Assembly (NCBI GenBank): GCA_026989405.1
Contig: JALSJL010000458.1
Location: 1 to 9,437 of the forward strand
Source: Marinosulfonomonas sp.
GTDB taxonomy: Bacteria; Pseudomonadota; Alphaproteobacteria; Rhodobacterales; Rhodobacteraceae
DNA: 9,437 nt
Reading direction: 5' to 3'
Under the pieces are notes generated by a model. The model saw only the letters and a list, made by a program, of their open reading frames with translations. It was not told the DNA's origin and did no database searches. Position numbers and translations under genes: made by a program. This document shows, one piece after another, positions 1-6,053 of the stretch (position 1 is the first letter of the stretch; the number at the start of each line of letters is the position of its first letter).

Positions 1-454
1 ATTTGGGCCAATATGAGGTGTGCATGTCTTCCACAAGGTAGACACCATCGCTGGCCACACGCCCATACAGGGTATCGAACGTGGTGATGACATGTTCGTT
101 CACATGGCTGCCGTCATCCAGGAGGATGTCAAATTCGCCGTATTTGTCAGCGACTTCCAGAAGAAAATCCGGGTCGTTCTGACTGCCTATGTGGACATCG
201 ATATCCCGACCTTCGTGCTGTTTGCACTCCGGGTTGATGTCAATGCCGACGATTGTCGAGCCCGGCGCAAAATAGTCGCGCCACATCCGCAGCGACCCGC
301 CGCCATGAACGCCAATTTCCAGCATCTTGATCGGCCGGTCGCGAAAGCGCGCAAAATGACGTTCATAAATGTCGAAGTAATGCAGCCACTTGTGCAGCCG
401 GTTTTCCCCGTTGTTCAGAAAATAGCGGTGCAGGTATCCGGGGTCGGTCGTCAT
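1..454 (-). CDS. Class I SAM-dependent methyltransferase, 3'-truncated by window edge
   Basis: This is the first 151 residues of a probable Rossmann-fold methyltransferase that leaves the window at base 1. Motif I is LEIGVHGGGSL (residues 45-55), the glycine-rich SAM-binding loop. Motif II is GIDINPE (70-76), whose acidic Asp72 would hold the ribose hydroxyls. DILLDDGSH (109-117) and VYLVEDMHTSYW (138-149) follow. This arrangement resembles the sugar and antibiotic O-methyltransferase group (MycE/TylF/cephalosporin-hydroxylase-like), where the acidic DD...H and ED residues can bind a metal. The substrate cannot be told. The ATG at 454-452 is chosen because the protein begins just before conserved sequence. 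Only a weak purine stretch (AGAG) precedes it. It lies about 105 bp downstream of the helicase on the same strand. Family assignment is firm; function is not. Confidence 0.85.
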   Translation of the reverse strand, partial: MTTDPGYLHRYFLNNGENRLHKWLHYFDIYERHFARFRDRPIKMLEIGVHGGGSLRMWRDYFAPGSTIVGIDINPECKQHEGRDIDVHIGSQNDPDFLLEVADKYGEFDILLDDGSHVNEHVITTFDTLYGRVASDGVYLVEDMHTSYWPK

Positions 455-501
455 GGGTCACTCTGGTTGCAGATCCCGACGGCAACGTCGGCGCCAAGTC
501 G

Positions 502-539
502 ATGTCTGACCGGAAAAAGCATGTCCAACCGGAAAAGGC
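502..539. repeat. Two adjacent imperfect 19-bp direct repeats
   Basis: The units are 502-520 (ATGTCTGACCGGAAAAAGC) and 521-539 (ATGTCCAACCGGAAAAGGC). They abut exactly and agree at 16 of 19 positions. They lie in the gap between the helicase stop and the methyltransferase start, about 50 bp upstream of the latter. A period of 19 bp is close to two helical turns, as in paired operator half-sites. A regulatory role is inference. Confidence 0.6.
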
Positions 540-559
540 AACAGCGGGTCGAAACTGTC

Positions 560-580
560 TCAGTCCGAGCTTCGGTCTGA
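560..580 (-). terminator. Hairpin over the helicase stop codon, weak terminator candidate
   Basis: The sequence TCAG-T-CCGA-GCT-TCGG-T-CTGA folds into a 4+4 bp stem with one mismatch and a 3-nt loop. It covers the last six sense codons and the stop of the helicase. On the minus strand it is followed by a short ACAGTTTCG stretch with only three U residues, so it is at best a weak intrinsic terminator. It may only slow decay or partly separate the helicase from the methyltransferase. Confidence 0.3.
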
Positions 581-2017
581 AAAGCTGCGTGCGATGAAAC
601 CGGGCATGTGATCGCCCATTCCCACGACTTTCTTGTCACTTTTCCTGCCGCGCCCGCCTTGGTTGCGGTCGGATTGCTTGTTGTCGGGTTTCTGCGAGGC
701 TTCAGCTTTTTCCGGCTGCGTCTCGGGCCGTGGGGCTGTGTCGCGCGGTTTTTCTTCCCGGCGAACAGGTTTTTTCCGGCTGCGCTCTTTTTTCCGGCTT
801 TCCGGGGCGGGTGGCGCCTGGTCCTCGGAGGTCGGCGCGGGCGCGCTCTGGCTTGCCGGGGTGGACTGTGTCAGCGGGTTGTCCAGGCGCGGGATCGGTT
901 TCTTGATCAGTGTTTCGATGGCAGCCAGGTTTTTCTCATCCCGCGGCTCGCAGATCATGATCGCCTTGCCGTCACGTCCGGCCCGGCCGGTGCGGCCAAT
1001 CCGGTGAATGTAGTCTTCGGCGTGACCCGGAACATCGAAATTGAATACATGGCTGACCGACGGAATATCCAGCCCGCGCGCGGCCACATCCGACGCAATC
1101 AGAAGGCGCAGATCGCCGTTGCGAAAGCCTTCCAGGGTGCGGGTGCGCTGCGACTGGTCCAGGTCGCCGTGGATCGGTGCCGCGTCATAGCCGTATTTTT
1201 TCAGCGACTTGGCCACGGTGTCCACGTCCATCTTGCGGTTGCAGAAGATGATGCCGTTGGTCAGCTTTTCGCCCTCGGCGTCGATCAGCGCGCGCAGCAG
1301 CTTGCGCTTTTCGGTTGCGGCGCGGTCGCGGCGGGACGGTTTGAACATGACCACGCCCTGCTCGATGTTTTCGGCGGCCGTTGCCTGGCGGGCGACTTCG
1401 ATCCGGGCGGGGTTTGACAGGAACGTATTGGTGATGCGTTCGATTTCCGGGGCCATGGTTGCCGAAAAGAACAGGGTCTGCTTGGTGAACGGCGTGATCG
1501 AGAAGATCCGCTCGATATCCGGGATGAAGCCCATGTCGAGCATCCGGTCGGCCTCGTCCACCACCATGATCTGCACGCCATTGAGCAACAGTTTGCCGCG
1601 CTCGAAATGGTCGAGCAGGCGGCCGGGGGTGGCGATCAGGACATCGACGCCACGGTCGATCAGCTTGTTCTGCTCGCCAAAAGAAACGCCGCCGATCAGC
1701 AATGCCTTGGTCAGCTTGACGTGCTTTGCGTAGGTGTCGAAGTTTTCCGCGACCTGGGCTGCCAGTTCACGCGTCGGGCACAGCACCAGCGAACGCGGCA
1801 TGCGCGCGCGCGCGCGTCCCCGGGCCAGCATGGTGATCATGGGCAGCGTGAAAGATGCCGTCTTGCCGGTGCCGGTCTGGGCAATTCCCAGGACGTCGCG
1901 CCCTTCGAGCGCTGGCGGTATTGCGCCCGCCTGGATCGGTGTGGGGGTTTCATAGCCGGTATCTTCGACGGCCTTGAGCACCTTCGGTGCCAGCTTCAGT
2001 TCAGAAAATTTTGTCAT
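560..2017 (-). CDS. rhlE: DEAD-box ATP-dependent RNA helicase, RhlE-like
   Basis: This is a 485-aa cytoplasmic RNA helicase that unwinds short RNA duplexes, usually in ribosome assembly, RNA decay or cold adaptation. All core motifs are visible: Q motif (GYETPTPIQ, 21-29), Walker A AQTGTGKT (46-53), PTRELA (81-86), TPGR (130-133), DEAD (154-157), SAT (185-187), motif IV IIFCN (256-260), motif V ASDVAARGLDIP (308-319) and HRIGRTGRAG (338-347). From about residue 370 the protein becomes a Pro/Ala/Lys/Arg/Glu-rich disordered tail with RKK clusters, typical of an RNA-tethering extension. The start (ATG 2017-2015) gives the usual RhlE N-terminus (MTKFSELKL). No good Shine-Dalgarno is seen; a hairpin sits there instead. 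The gene is divergent from the GNAT-obgE operon. RhlE is the closest named class, but which bacterial subfamily it belongs to is not certain. Confidence 0.95.
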   Translation of the reverse strand: MTKFSELKLAPKVLKAVEDTGYETPTPIQAGAIPPALEGRDVLGIAQTGTGKTASFTLPMITMLARGRARARMPRSLVLCPTRELAAQVAENFDTYAKHVKLTKALLIGGVSFGEQNKLIDRGVDVLIATPGRLLDHFERGKLLLNGVQIMVVDEADRMLDMGFIPDIERIFSITPFTKQTLFFSATMAPEIERITNTFLSNPARIEVARQATAAENIEQGVVMFKPSRRDRAATEKRKLLRALIDAEGEKLTNGIIFCNRKMDVDTVAKSLKKYGYDAAPIHGDLDQSQRTRTLEGFRNGDLRLLIASDVAARGLDIPSVSHVFNFDVPGHAEDYIHRIGRTGRAGRDGKAIMICEPRDEKNLAAIETLIKKPIPRLDNPLTQSTPASQSAPAPTSEDQAPPAPESRKKERSRKKPVRREEKPRDTAPRPETQPEKAEASQKPDNKQSDRNQGGRGRKSDKKVVGMGDHMPGFIARSFSDRSSD

Positions 2018-2021
2018 TCAC

Positions 2022-2039
2022 GTCCGTTGTCTTACGGAC
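2022..2039 (-). promoter_or_regulatory. Hairpin over the helicase ribosome-binding region
   Basis: GTCCGT-TGTCTT-ACGGAC is a perfect 6-bp inverted repeat with a 6-nt loop. It ends 5 nt before the helicase ATG, exactly where a Shine-Dalgarno should lie, and no AGGAGG-like sequence is present. In the helicase mRNA it would form a small stem at the ribosome entry site. Control of translation, for example by temperature or by the helicase itself, is inference. Confidence 0.4.
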
Positions 2040-2075
2040 AGTCAACGCCCGTAACATCTGATGGGGCAGGCCCGA

Positions 2076-2111
2076 TTGGCCAACTTGTCCACAAGTGCCC
2101 CGCTAAGGGGC
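2076..2111. repeat. Three consecutive inverted repeats
   Basis: TTGGCCAA (2076-2083) overlaps by one base ACTTGT-CC-ACAAGT (2083-2096), which abuts GCCCC-GCTAA-GGGGC (2097-2111). All three are perfect. The middle one contains TTGTCCACA (2085-2093), one base away from the DnaA-box consensus TTATCCACA. The block lies in the predicted leader or promoter of the helicase. It could be an operator, an RNA structure, or both. Confidence 0.5.
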
Positions 2112-2140
2112 TGGCTACAGAAATTTTGCGGGCGGGTCAA
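2112..2140 (-). promoter_or_regulatory. Candidate sigma-70 promoter for the helicase
   Basis: On the minus strand TTGACC (2140-2135) is followed after exactly 17 nt by TAGCCA (2117-2112). The -35 is good (5 of 6) and the -10 weak, which is common in alphaproteobacteria. A GANTC site (2144-2148) lies 3 nt upstream of the -35. Transcription would start near 2105 and give a leader of about 90 nt holding the inverted repeats and the start-site hairpin. Confidence 0.35.
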
Positions 2141-2190
2141 CGCGAGTCCTGCGGATGCGACCAATTGCGGGTCCAGACGGCGGATTGTTT

Positions 2191-2212
2191 CCGAAAATCG
2201 CGTGTTTTTCGG
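2191..2212. repeat. 7-bp inverted repeat with AT-rich stem
   Basis: CCGAAAA (2191-2197) pairs perfectly with TTTTCGG (2206-2212) across an 8-nt loop. No gene ends nearby on either strand, so it is not a terminator of an annotated gene. It lies between the two divergent promoters' expected positions and may be a protein-binding site. Confidence 0.35.
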
Positions 2213-2324
2213 GAATCCATGCGGTGAAAGTCCGCGCGCCCGAAACGCTGTGGCGCCTGTCGGCGCTTGACTCATGGTAATTGTCCGTGTTGGCAGCGAT
2301 ATTCCGACAAGGAGCGATTTTTGC

Positions 2325-2331
2325 AGAGAGG
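2325..2331 (+). promoter_or_regulatory. Ribosome binding site of the first GNAT gene
   Basis: AGAGAGG lies 5 nt before the ATG at 2337 and decides this start over the in-frame ATG at 2274. A stronger-looking AAGGAG at 2309-2314 is 22 nt from that ATG and has no in-frame start codon at a normal distance, so it is probably not used for this gene. Confidence 0.6.
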
Positions 2332-2336
2332 CAGCC

Positions 2337-2837
2337 ATGACCCAGGAAATCTCGACACCGCGCTTGCTCATTCGCCCGTACCGGCGCGAGGATGCCGCCG
2401 AGCTTGCCCGCCTGATCAACGACTGGGAAGTTGCGCGCTGGCTCAGTGTGGTTCCGCATCCCTACACGCTGGAAGACGCCGAAGAATACATCACCGAGAT
2501 CGCCGGCGACTGGAGCTTCGCGGTGACCGACGGGGCAAAGCTGCTAGGCGGTATCGGCATATCGGGCGGGCTGGGCTTCTGGCTGGGGCGCGCCCATTGG
2601 GGCCGGGGCTACATGAGCGAAGCCGCGAGCGCGCTTGTGGGTGCCTGGTTTTCGGCCGGCCACGAGGAACTGAGTTCGGGCTATTTCCTCGGCAACGCCG
2701 CGTCGGCCGCGATCCACGCAAAGCTCGGCTTCATCCCGGGTGAGGTCGTGCCCGAGCACAGTGTTTCGCAGGGGCGCGACGTTGAATTGCAAAAGCTGCG
2801 GCTGACCCGCGCCGACTGGCAGGCCCGCCATGGATGA
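2337..2837 (+). CDS. GNAT family N-acetyltransferase (RimJ/RimL-like, single domain)
   Basis: This 166-aa protein is a GNAT acetyltransferase of the RimJ/RimL type (Acetyltransf_3), which moves acetyl from acetyl-CoA to an amine. The N-terminus STPRLLIRPYRREDA (6-20) is the usual first strand and helix. HWGRGYMSEA (87-96) is motif A, which holds the CoA pyrophosphate. GNAASAAIHAKLGF (119-132) is motif B with the conserved Asn and the KLGF turn. The substrate cannot be deduced; relatives acetylate ribosomal proteins, amino acids or antibiotics. The start is set by the AGAGAGG ribosome site. Its last 8 bp overlap the next GNAT gene, so the two are probably translationally coupled, and the operon continues into obgE. 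Confidence 0.88.
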   Translation: MTQEISTPRLLIRPYRREDAAELARLINDWEVARWLSVVPHPYTLEDAEEYITEIAGDWSFAVTDGAKLLGGIGISGGLGFWLGRAHWGRGYMSEAASALVGAWFSAGHEELSSGYFLGNAASAAIHAKLGFIPGEVVPEHSVSQGRDVELQKLRLTRADWQARHG

Positions 2838-3855
2838 GCTCCGCACCGAGCGCCTGCGCTGGCGCCTGCCGCGCGAAAGCGATTTCGACGGCTACCTGGC
2901 GCTGGTCTCGGACTACGAGGTGGTGAAACTGACCGCGACCTGGCCGCACCCGCCCGACCCGGACCTTGTGCGCCGGCGCTGCGAGCCGGTGCCGGCCGAA
3001 AGCGGCTTTGCCGGGCCGGTGTTCCTGGCGCGCGCCTTGATTGGCGTCATCGGGATCATCGACGCCGAACTTGGTTTCATGTTCGCACGCAGGCATTGGG
3101 GCCGGGGCTATGCGACCGAAATGGCCGCGGCGATGATCGCCCGGGCCTTCCAGCGCCACGACTGGGCGCAGATCAGCGCCGACGTGTTCGCGGGCAACCC
3201 GGCCTCGGAGCGGGTGCTGGACAAGCTCGGCTTTCAAAAAACCGGCCGGGGCGAGCACAGCTGCGCCGCGCAGGGGCGGAGCCTGCCGCTTGCGCATTTC
3301 GCGCTCACCCGCGAGGCGTGGCTTGCCGCCAACCCGTTGCGCATCGAAACCGCGCGCCTGGTGATCCGCCCCCTGAGCGACGCCGACGCCCCCGCGCTGC
3401 ACCGTTTTGCCAGCCGCCGAGAGGTGGCCGACATGATGCAGTCGCTGCCGCACCCGATGACGCCAAAACAGGCGCAGGACTGGATTTCGGCGCGCCGCTG
3501 GCAGGGCCGGCTTGGTTTCTGCCCCGGCGTCTGGCTGAAGGGCGGCCCGCTGATCGGCGCGCTCGGGATCGGCGGCGATCCGGTCTCGACCGCCTATTTC
3601 TTCGATCCCGATCATTGGGGGCGCGGCTATGCAACTGAAGCGATGGCGGCCTTTCTTGGCTGGGCCTTCGACCACTTTGATCTGAGCGATCTGGTGGCCG
3701 GCGCAAACGAAACCAACCTTGCATCGCAGCGCGTGCTTGCAAAACTCGGCTTTGAAAGGACTGGACGCGAACTGCATCAATCCCCACATCGCCTTGAGCC
3801 GGACCGGTTGATCCTGTATCGGCTTACACGAACCCGATTTGAGGCCAGAACATGA
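2830..3855 (+). CDS. Tandem two-domain GNAT acetyltransferase
   Basis: This 341-aa protein contains two complete RimJ/RimL-like GNAT domains in a row. Domain 1 is about residues 3-165 and has HWGRGYATE (89-97) and GNPASERVLDKLGF (122-135). Domain 2 is about 168-341, begins again with RIETARLVIRPLSD (171-184), and has HWGRGYATE (262-270) and NETNLASQRVLAKLGF (293-308). Both keep the acetyl-CoA loop and the Asn/KLGF motif, so both could be active. A typical family member is about 170 aa, so this is a fusion or internal duplication. It starts within the previous gene (8-bp overlap) and its TGA overlaps the obgE ATG (ATGA). Substrate unknown. The link to obgE could hint at a ribosomal protein target, but that is inference. 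Confidence 0.88.
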   Translation: MDELRTERLRWRLPRESDFDGYLALVSDYEVVKLTATWPHPPDPDLVRRRCEPVPAESGFAGPVFLARALIGVIGIIDAELGFMFARRHWGRGYATEMAAAMIARAFQRHDWAQISADVFAGNPASERVLDKLGFQKTGRGEHSCAAQGRSLPLAHFALTREAWLAANPLRIETARLVIRPLSDADAPALHRFASRREVADMMQSLPHPMTPKQAQDWISARRWQGRLGFCPGVWLKGGPLIGALGIGGDPVSTAYFFDPDHWGRGYATEAMAAFLGWAFDHFDLSDLVAGANETNLASQRVLAKLGFERTGRELHQSPHRLEPDRLILYRLTRTRFEART

Positions 3856-4889
3856 AATTCCTTGACCTTGCCAAGGTCTACATCCGCTCGGGCGGCGGCG
3901 GCGGCGGTTGCGTCAGCTTCCGGCGCGAGAAGTATATCGAATACGGCGGCCCCAACGGCGGCGATGGCGGGCGCGGCGGCGATGTCTGGGCCGAGGCGGT
4001 GGACGGGCTGAATACGCTGATCGATTTCCGCTATCAGCAGCATTTCTTCGCGAAAAACGGCCAGGCCGGCATGGGCAGTCAGCGCACCGGCGCCGATGGC
4101 GACGACATCGTGCTGCGGGTGCCGGTGGGGACCGAGATCCTCGACGAAGACCAGGAAACCGTGATCGCCGACCTGACCGAACTGGGCCAACGGGTGCTCT
4201 TGGCCAAGGGCGGCAACGGCGGCTGGGGCAACCTGCACTTCAAGAGCTCCACCAACCGCGCCCCGCGCCGGGCCAACCCGGGGCAGGAGGGGGTCGAACG
4301 CACGCTCTGGCTGCGGCTCAAGCTGATTGCCGATGTGGGGCTGCTGGGCCTGCCCAATGCCGGCAAATCGACTTTCCTCGCCGCCACGTCGAACGCCCGG
4401 CCAAAGGTTGCGGATTACCCGTTCACCACGCTGGTGCCCAACCTTGGCGTCGTTGGCGTGGATGAGGTGGAATTCGTCGTTGCCGACATCCCCGGCCTGA
4501 TTGCCGGCGCGTCCGAAGGCCGCGGGCTGGGCGACCTGTTTCTGGGCCATGTCGAACGCTCGGCGGTTCTGTTGCACCTGATCGACGGCACGGCTGAGGA
4601 CGTGGCGGGCGACTACTCCGCCATCATCGGCGAACTGGAAGCCTACGGCGGCGGGCTGGCCGACAAGCCGCGCGTGACGGTGCTCAACAAGATCGACGCG
4701 CTGGACGAAGACGAACGCGCGCAAAAGGCGAAGACGCTTGAAAAGGCGTCCGGCGGCCCGGTGCTGCTGATGTCGGGCGCGAGCCACGAAGGCACCACCG
4801 ACGTGCTGCGCGAGTTGCGCCGCAGTATCGACGCCGACCGTCTGCGGGCGCGCAAGGCCGAAGAGGTGGAAGAACCGTGGCAGCCCTAG
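3852..4889 (+). CDS. obgE: GTPase Obg/CgtA
   Basis: This 345-aa essential-type GTPase binds the 50S subunit and takes part in late ribosome assembly and in growth control. The N-terminal Obg fold (1-158) shows the glycine-rich repeats (GGGGGG at 14-19, GGPNGGDGGRGGDV at 32-45, GGNGGWGN at 120-127). The G domain has G1 GLPNAGKST (166-174), G2 around the Thr pair 192-193, G3 DIPG (212-215), G4 NKID (279-282) and a G5-like SGAS (308-311). After the G domain only a short acidic end remains, so it lacks the longer Obg C-terminal domain of some Gram-positives. The ATG overlaps the stop of the GNAT gene, and the end overlaps proB by 13 bp. Confidence 0.97.
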   Translation: MKFLDLAKVYIRSGGGGGGCVSFRREKYIEYGGPNGGDGGRGGDVWAEAVDGLNTLIDFRYQQHFFAKNGQAGMGSQRTGADGDDIVLRVPVGTEILDEDQETVIADLTELGQRVLLAKGGNGGWGNLHFKSSTNRAPRRANPGQEGVERTLWLRLKLIADVGLLGLPNAGKSTFLAATSNARPKVADYPFTTLVPNLGVVGVDEVEFVVADIPGLIAGASEGRGLGDLFLGHVERSAVLLHLIDGTAEDVAGDYSAIIGELEAYGGGLADKPRVTVLNKIDALDEDERAQKAKTLEKASGGPVLLMSGASHEGTTDVLRELRRSIDADRLRARKAEEVEEPWQP

Positions 4890-5977
4890 ACGGCACCAGA
4901 CGGCTGGTCATCAAGGTCGGCTCGTCGCTGCTGGTCGCGGGCGGCGCGTTGCGGGCTGACTGGCTGCGCGCTCTGGCCGAAGACATTGCGGCGCTCAAGA
5001 AGGGCGGGGCCGACGTGGTTCTCGTGTCGTCGGGCTCGATTGCGCTCGGGCGCGGGGTGCTTGGCCTGTCCGGCGACGTGTTGGCGCTGGAGCAGTCACA
5101 GGCCGCCGCCGCGGTCGGCCAGATCCGGCTGGCGCGCGCCTACGAAGAGGCGCTCGCGCCGCACGGGCTGACCACGGCGCAGGTGCTGGTGACGCTGGAA
5201 GACAGCGCCGACCGGCGGCGCTACCTCAATTCGCGCGCCACGCTCGAACAATTGCTGAACCTTGGCGTTGTGCCGATCGTGAACGAAAATGATACCGTCG
5301 CCACCGACGAAATCCGCTATGGCGACAACGACCGGCTGGCGGCCCAGATCGCGGTGGCCATCGGGGCCGATCACCTGGTGCTGTTGTCGGACGTGGACGG
5401 GTTCTATTCCGCCAATCCTGCCACCGATCCGGGCGCTCGCCGGTTTGAAACCATCGACGACATCACCCCCGAGATCGAGGCGATGGCCGGTGATGCCGGC
5501 TCCGGCCTGTCCAGGGGCGGGATGAAGACCAAGCTCTGGGCGGCCAAGACCGCCACCGGCGCCGGTTGCGCCCTGGTGATCGCCGACGGGCGGCAGGACC
5601 ACCCGATAAGGGCGCTCGATGATGGCGCGCCAGCAACATGGTTCGCGCCGAAAGGCGATCCGAAAACCGCCCGAAAACGCTGGATCGCGGCCATGAAACC
5701 GCAGGGCGAAATTTCGGTGGACGCCGGCGCCGCCCGGGCGCTGAGCCGCGGCAAGTCGCTCTTGCCCGCCGGCGTCAGCACGGTCAGCGGTGAGTTTGGA
5801 CGCGGCGACCCGGTGCTGATCCTTGGCCCCGACGGCGCGCGCCTGGGGCAGGGGCTGAGCCGCTACACATCCGAGGAAGCCCGCACCATCGCCGGCCGCC
5901 GGTCGGAAGAGATCGAGCCCCTGCTGGGCTATCCCGCCCGCGCCGCCCTGATCCACCGCAATGACATGGCCCTTTGA
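4877..5977 (+). CDS. proB: Glutamate 5-kinase
   Basis: ProB phosphorylates L-glutamate to gamma-glutamyl phosphate, the first and feedback-inhibited step of proline synthesis. The 366-aa protein has the amino-acid-kinase domain (about 8-255): KVGSS (13-17), LVSSGSIALG (49-58), IVNENDTV (134-141), YGDNDRLAAQIA (148-159), LLSDVDGFY (169-177) and GGMKTKL (214-220). A C-terminal PUA domain follows (about 274-355), as in E. coli ProB. The start is a GTG at 4877, inside the end of obgE (13-bp overlap), with purine-rich GGAAG just upstream; this gives the normal N-terminus. Translation is probably coupled to obgE. No truncation or missing key residue is seen. Confidence 0.97.
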   Translation: MAALDGTRRLVIKVGSSLLVAGGALRADWLRALAEDIAALKKGGADVVLVSSGSIALGRGVLGLSGDVLALEQSQAAAAVGQIRLARAYEEALAPHGLTTAQVLVTLEDSADRRRYLNSRATLEQLLNLGVVPIVNENDTVATDEIRYGDNDRLAAQIAVAIGADHLVLLSDVDGFYSANPATDPGARRFETIDDITPEIEAMAGDAGSGLSRGGMKTKLWAAKTATGAGCALVIADGRQDHPIRALDDGAPATWFAPKGDPKTARKRWIAAMKPQGEISVDAGAARALSRGKSLLPAGVSTVSGEFGRGDPVLILGPDGARLGQGLSRYTSEEARTIAGRRSEEIEPLLGYPARAALIHRNDMAL

Positions 5978-5995
5978 CGCGCCCGCTTCTTCTGT

Positions 5996-6019
5996 CCATA
6001 AATACTCCCGCCGGAGGCA
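5996..6019. repeat. Palindromic intergenic motif of Rhodobacterales type
   Basis: CCATAAATACTCCCGCCGGA begins at 5996 and its core CTCC-CGCC-GGAG (6005-6016) is an inverted repeat; the reverse complement reads CCTCCGGCGGGAGTATTT. I recall this AT-then-palindrome motif as frequent between genes in Rhodobacteraceae genomes, which suggests an interspersed element like REP. It lies in the 76-bp gap between proB and proA. Its GGAGG is not followed by a usable start codon, so it is not a ribosome site. Only one copy is seen here. Confidence 0.45.
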
Positions 6020-6053
6020 TCCGCGCCCACGGCCCACGAAAAAGGCCCGAACG

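Larger units (their letters stand above)
2018..2336. other. Divergent intergenic region between helicase and GNAT operon
   Basis: These 319 bp separate two divergently transcribed units. No convincing gene was found; the open frames here are short or run into the flanking genes, and lack ribosome sites. What can be seen: a hairpin beside the helicase start (2022-2039), a run of three inverted repeats (2076-2111), a candidate minus-strand promoter (2112-2140), a second hairpin (2191-2212) and three GANTC sites. For the plus strand, TTGACT at 2267-2272 could be a -35 element, but no matching -10 was found at a normal distance. The region is visibly less GC-rich than the genes around it. Confidence 0.7.

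Noticed and set aside
451..639. 62-aa minus-strand open frame over the helicase-methyltransferase gap
   Set aside because: It overlaps the helicase end in another frame, has no ribosome site and no recognisable family; the methyltransferase start lies within it in a different frame.
1798..1817. 20-bp alternating purine-pyrimidine GC tract, possible Z-DNA or slippage site inside the helicase gene
   Set aside because: It encodes the RGRARAR stretch between motifs I and Ia, which I recall as present in related helicases, so codon choice explains it; no frameshift is seen.
2274..2336. Longer N-terminus for the first GNAT protein (ATG at 2274)
   Set aside because: The extra 21 residues do not resemble the family start, while the ATG at 2337 has AGAGAGG in place and gives the usual TPRLLIRP opening.
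2042..2459. Minus-strand open frames reading from the GNAT gene through the intergenic region (125 aa and 114 aa)
   Set aside because: Both begin inside the GNAT coding sequence without ribosome sites and encode Arg/Pro-rich sequence; no support as genes.
5961..6053. Longer N-terminus for ProA (ATG at 5961)
   Set aside because: It would overlap the end of proB and add 31 Arg/Pro-rich residues translated through the intergenic palindrome; the ATG at 6054 gives the family length.
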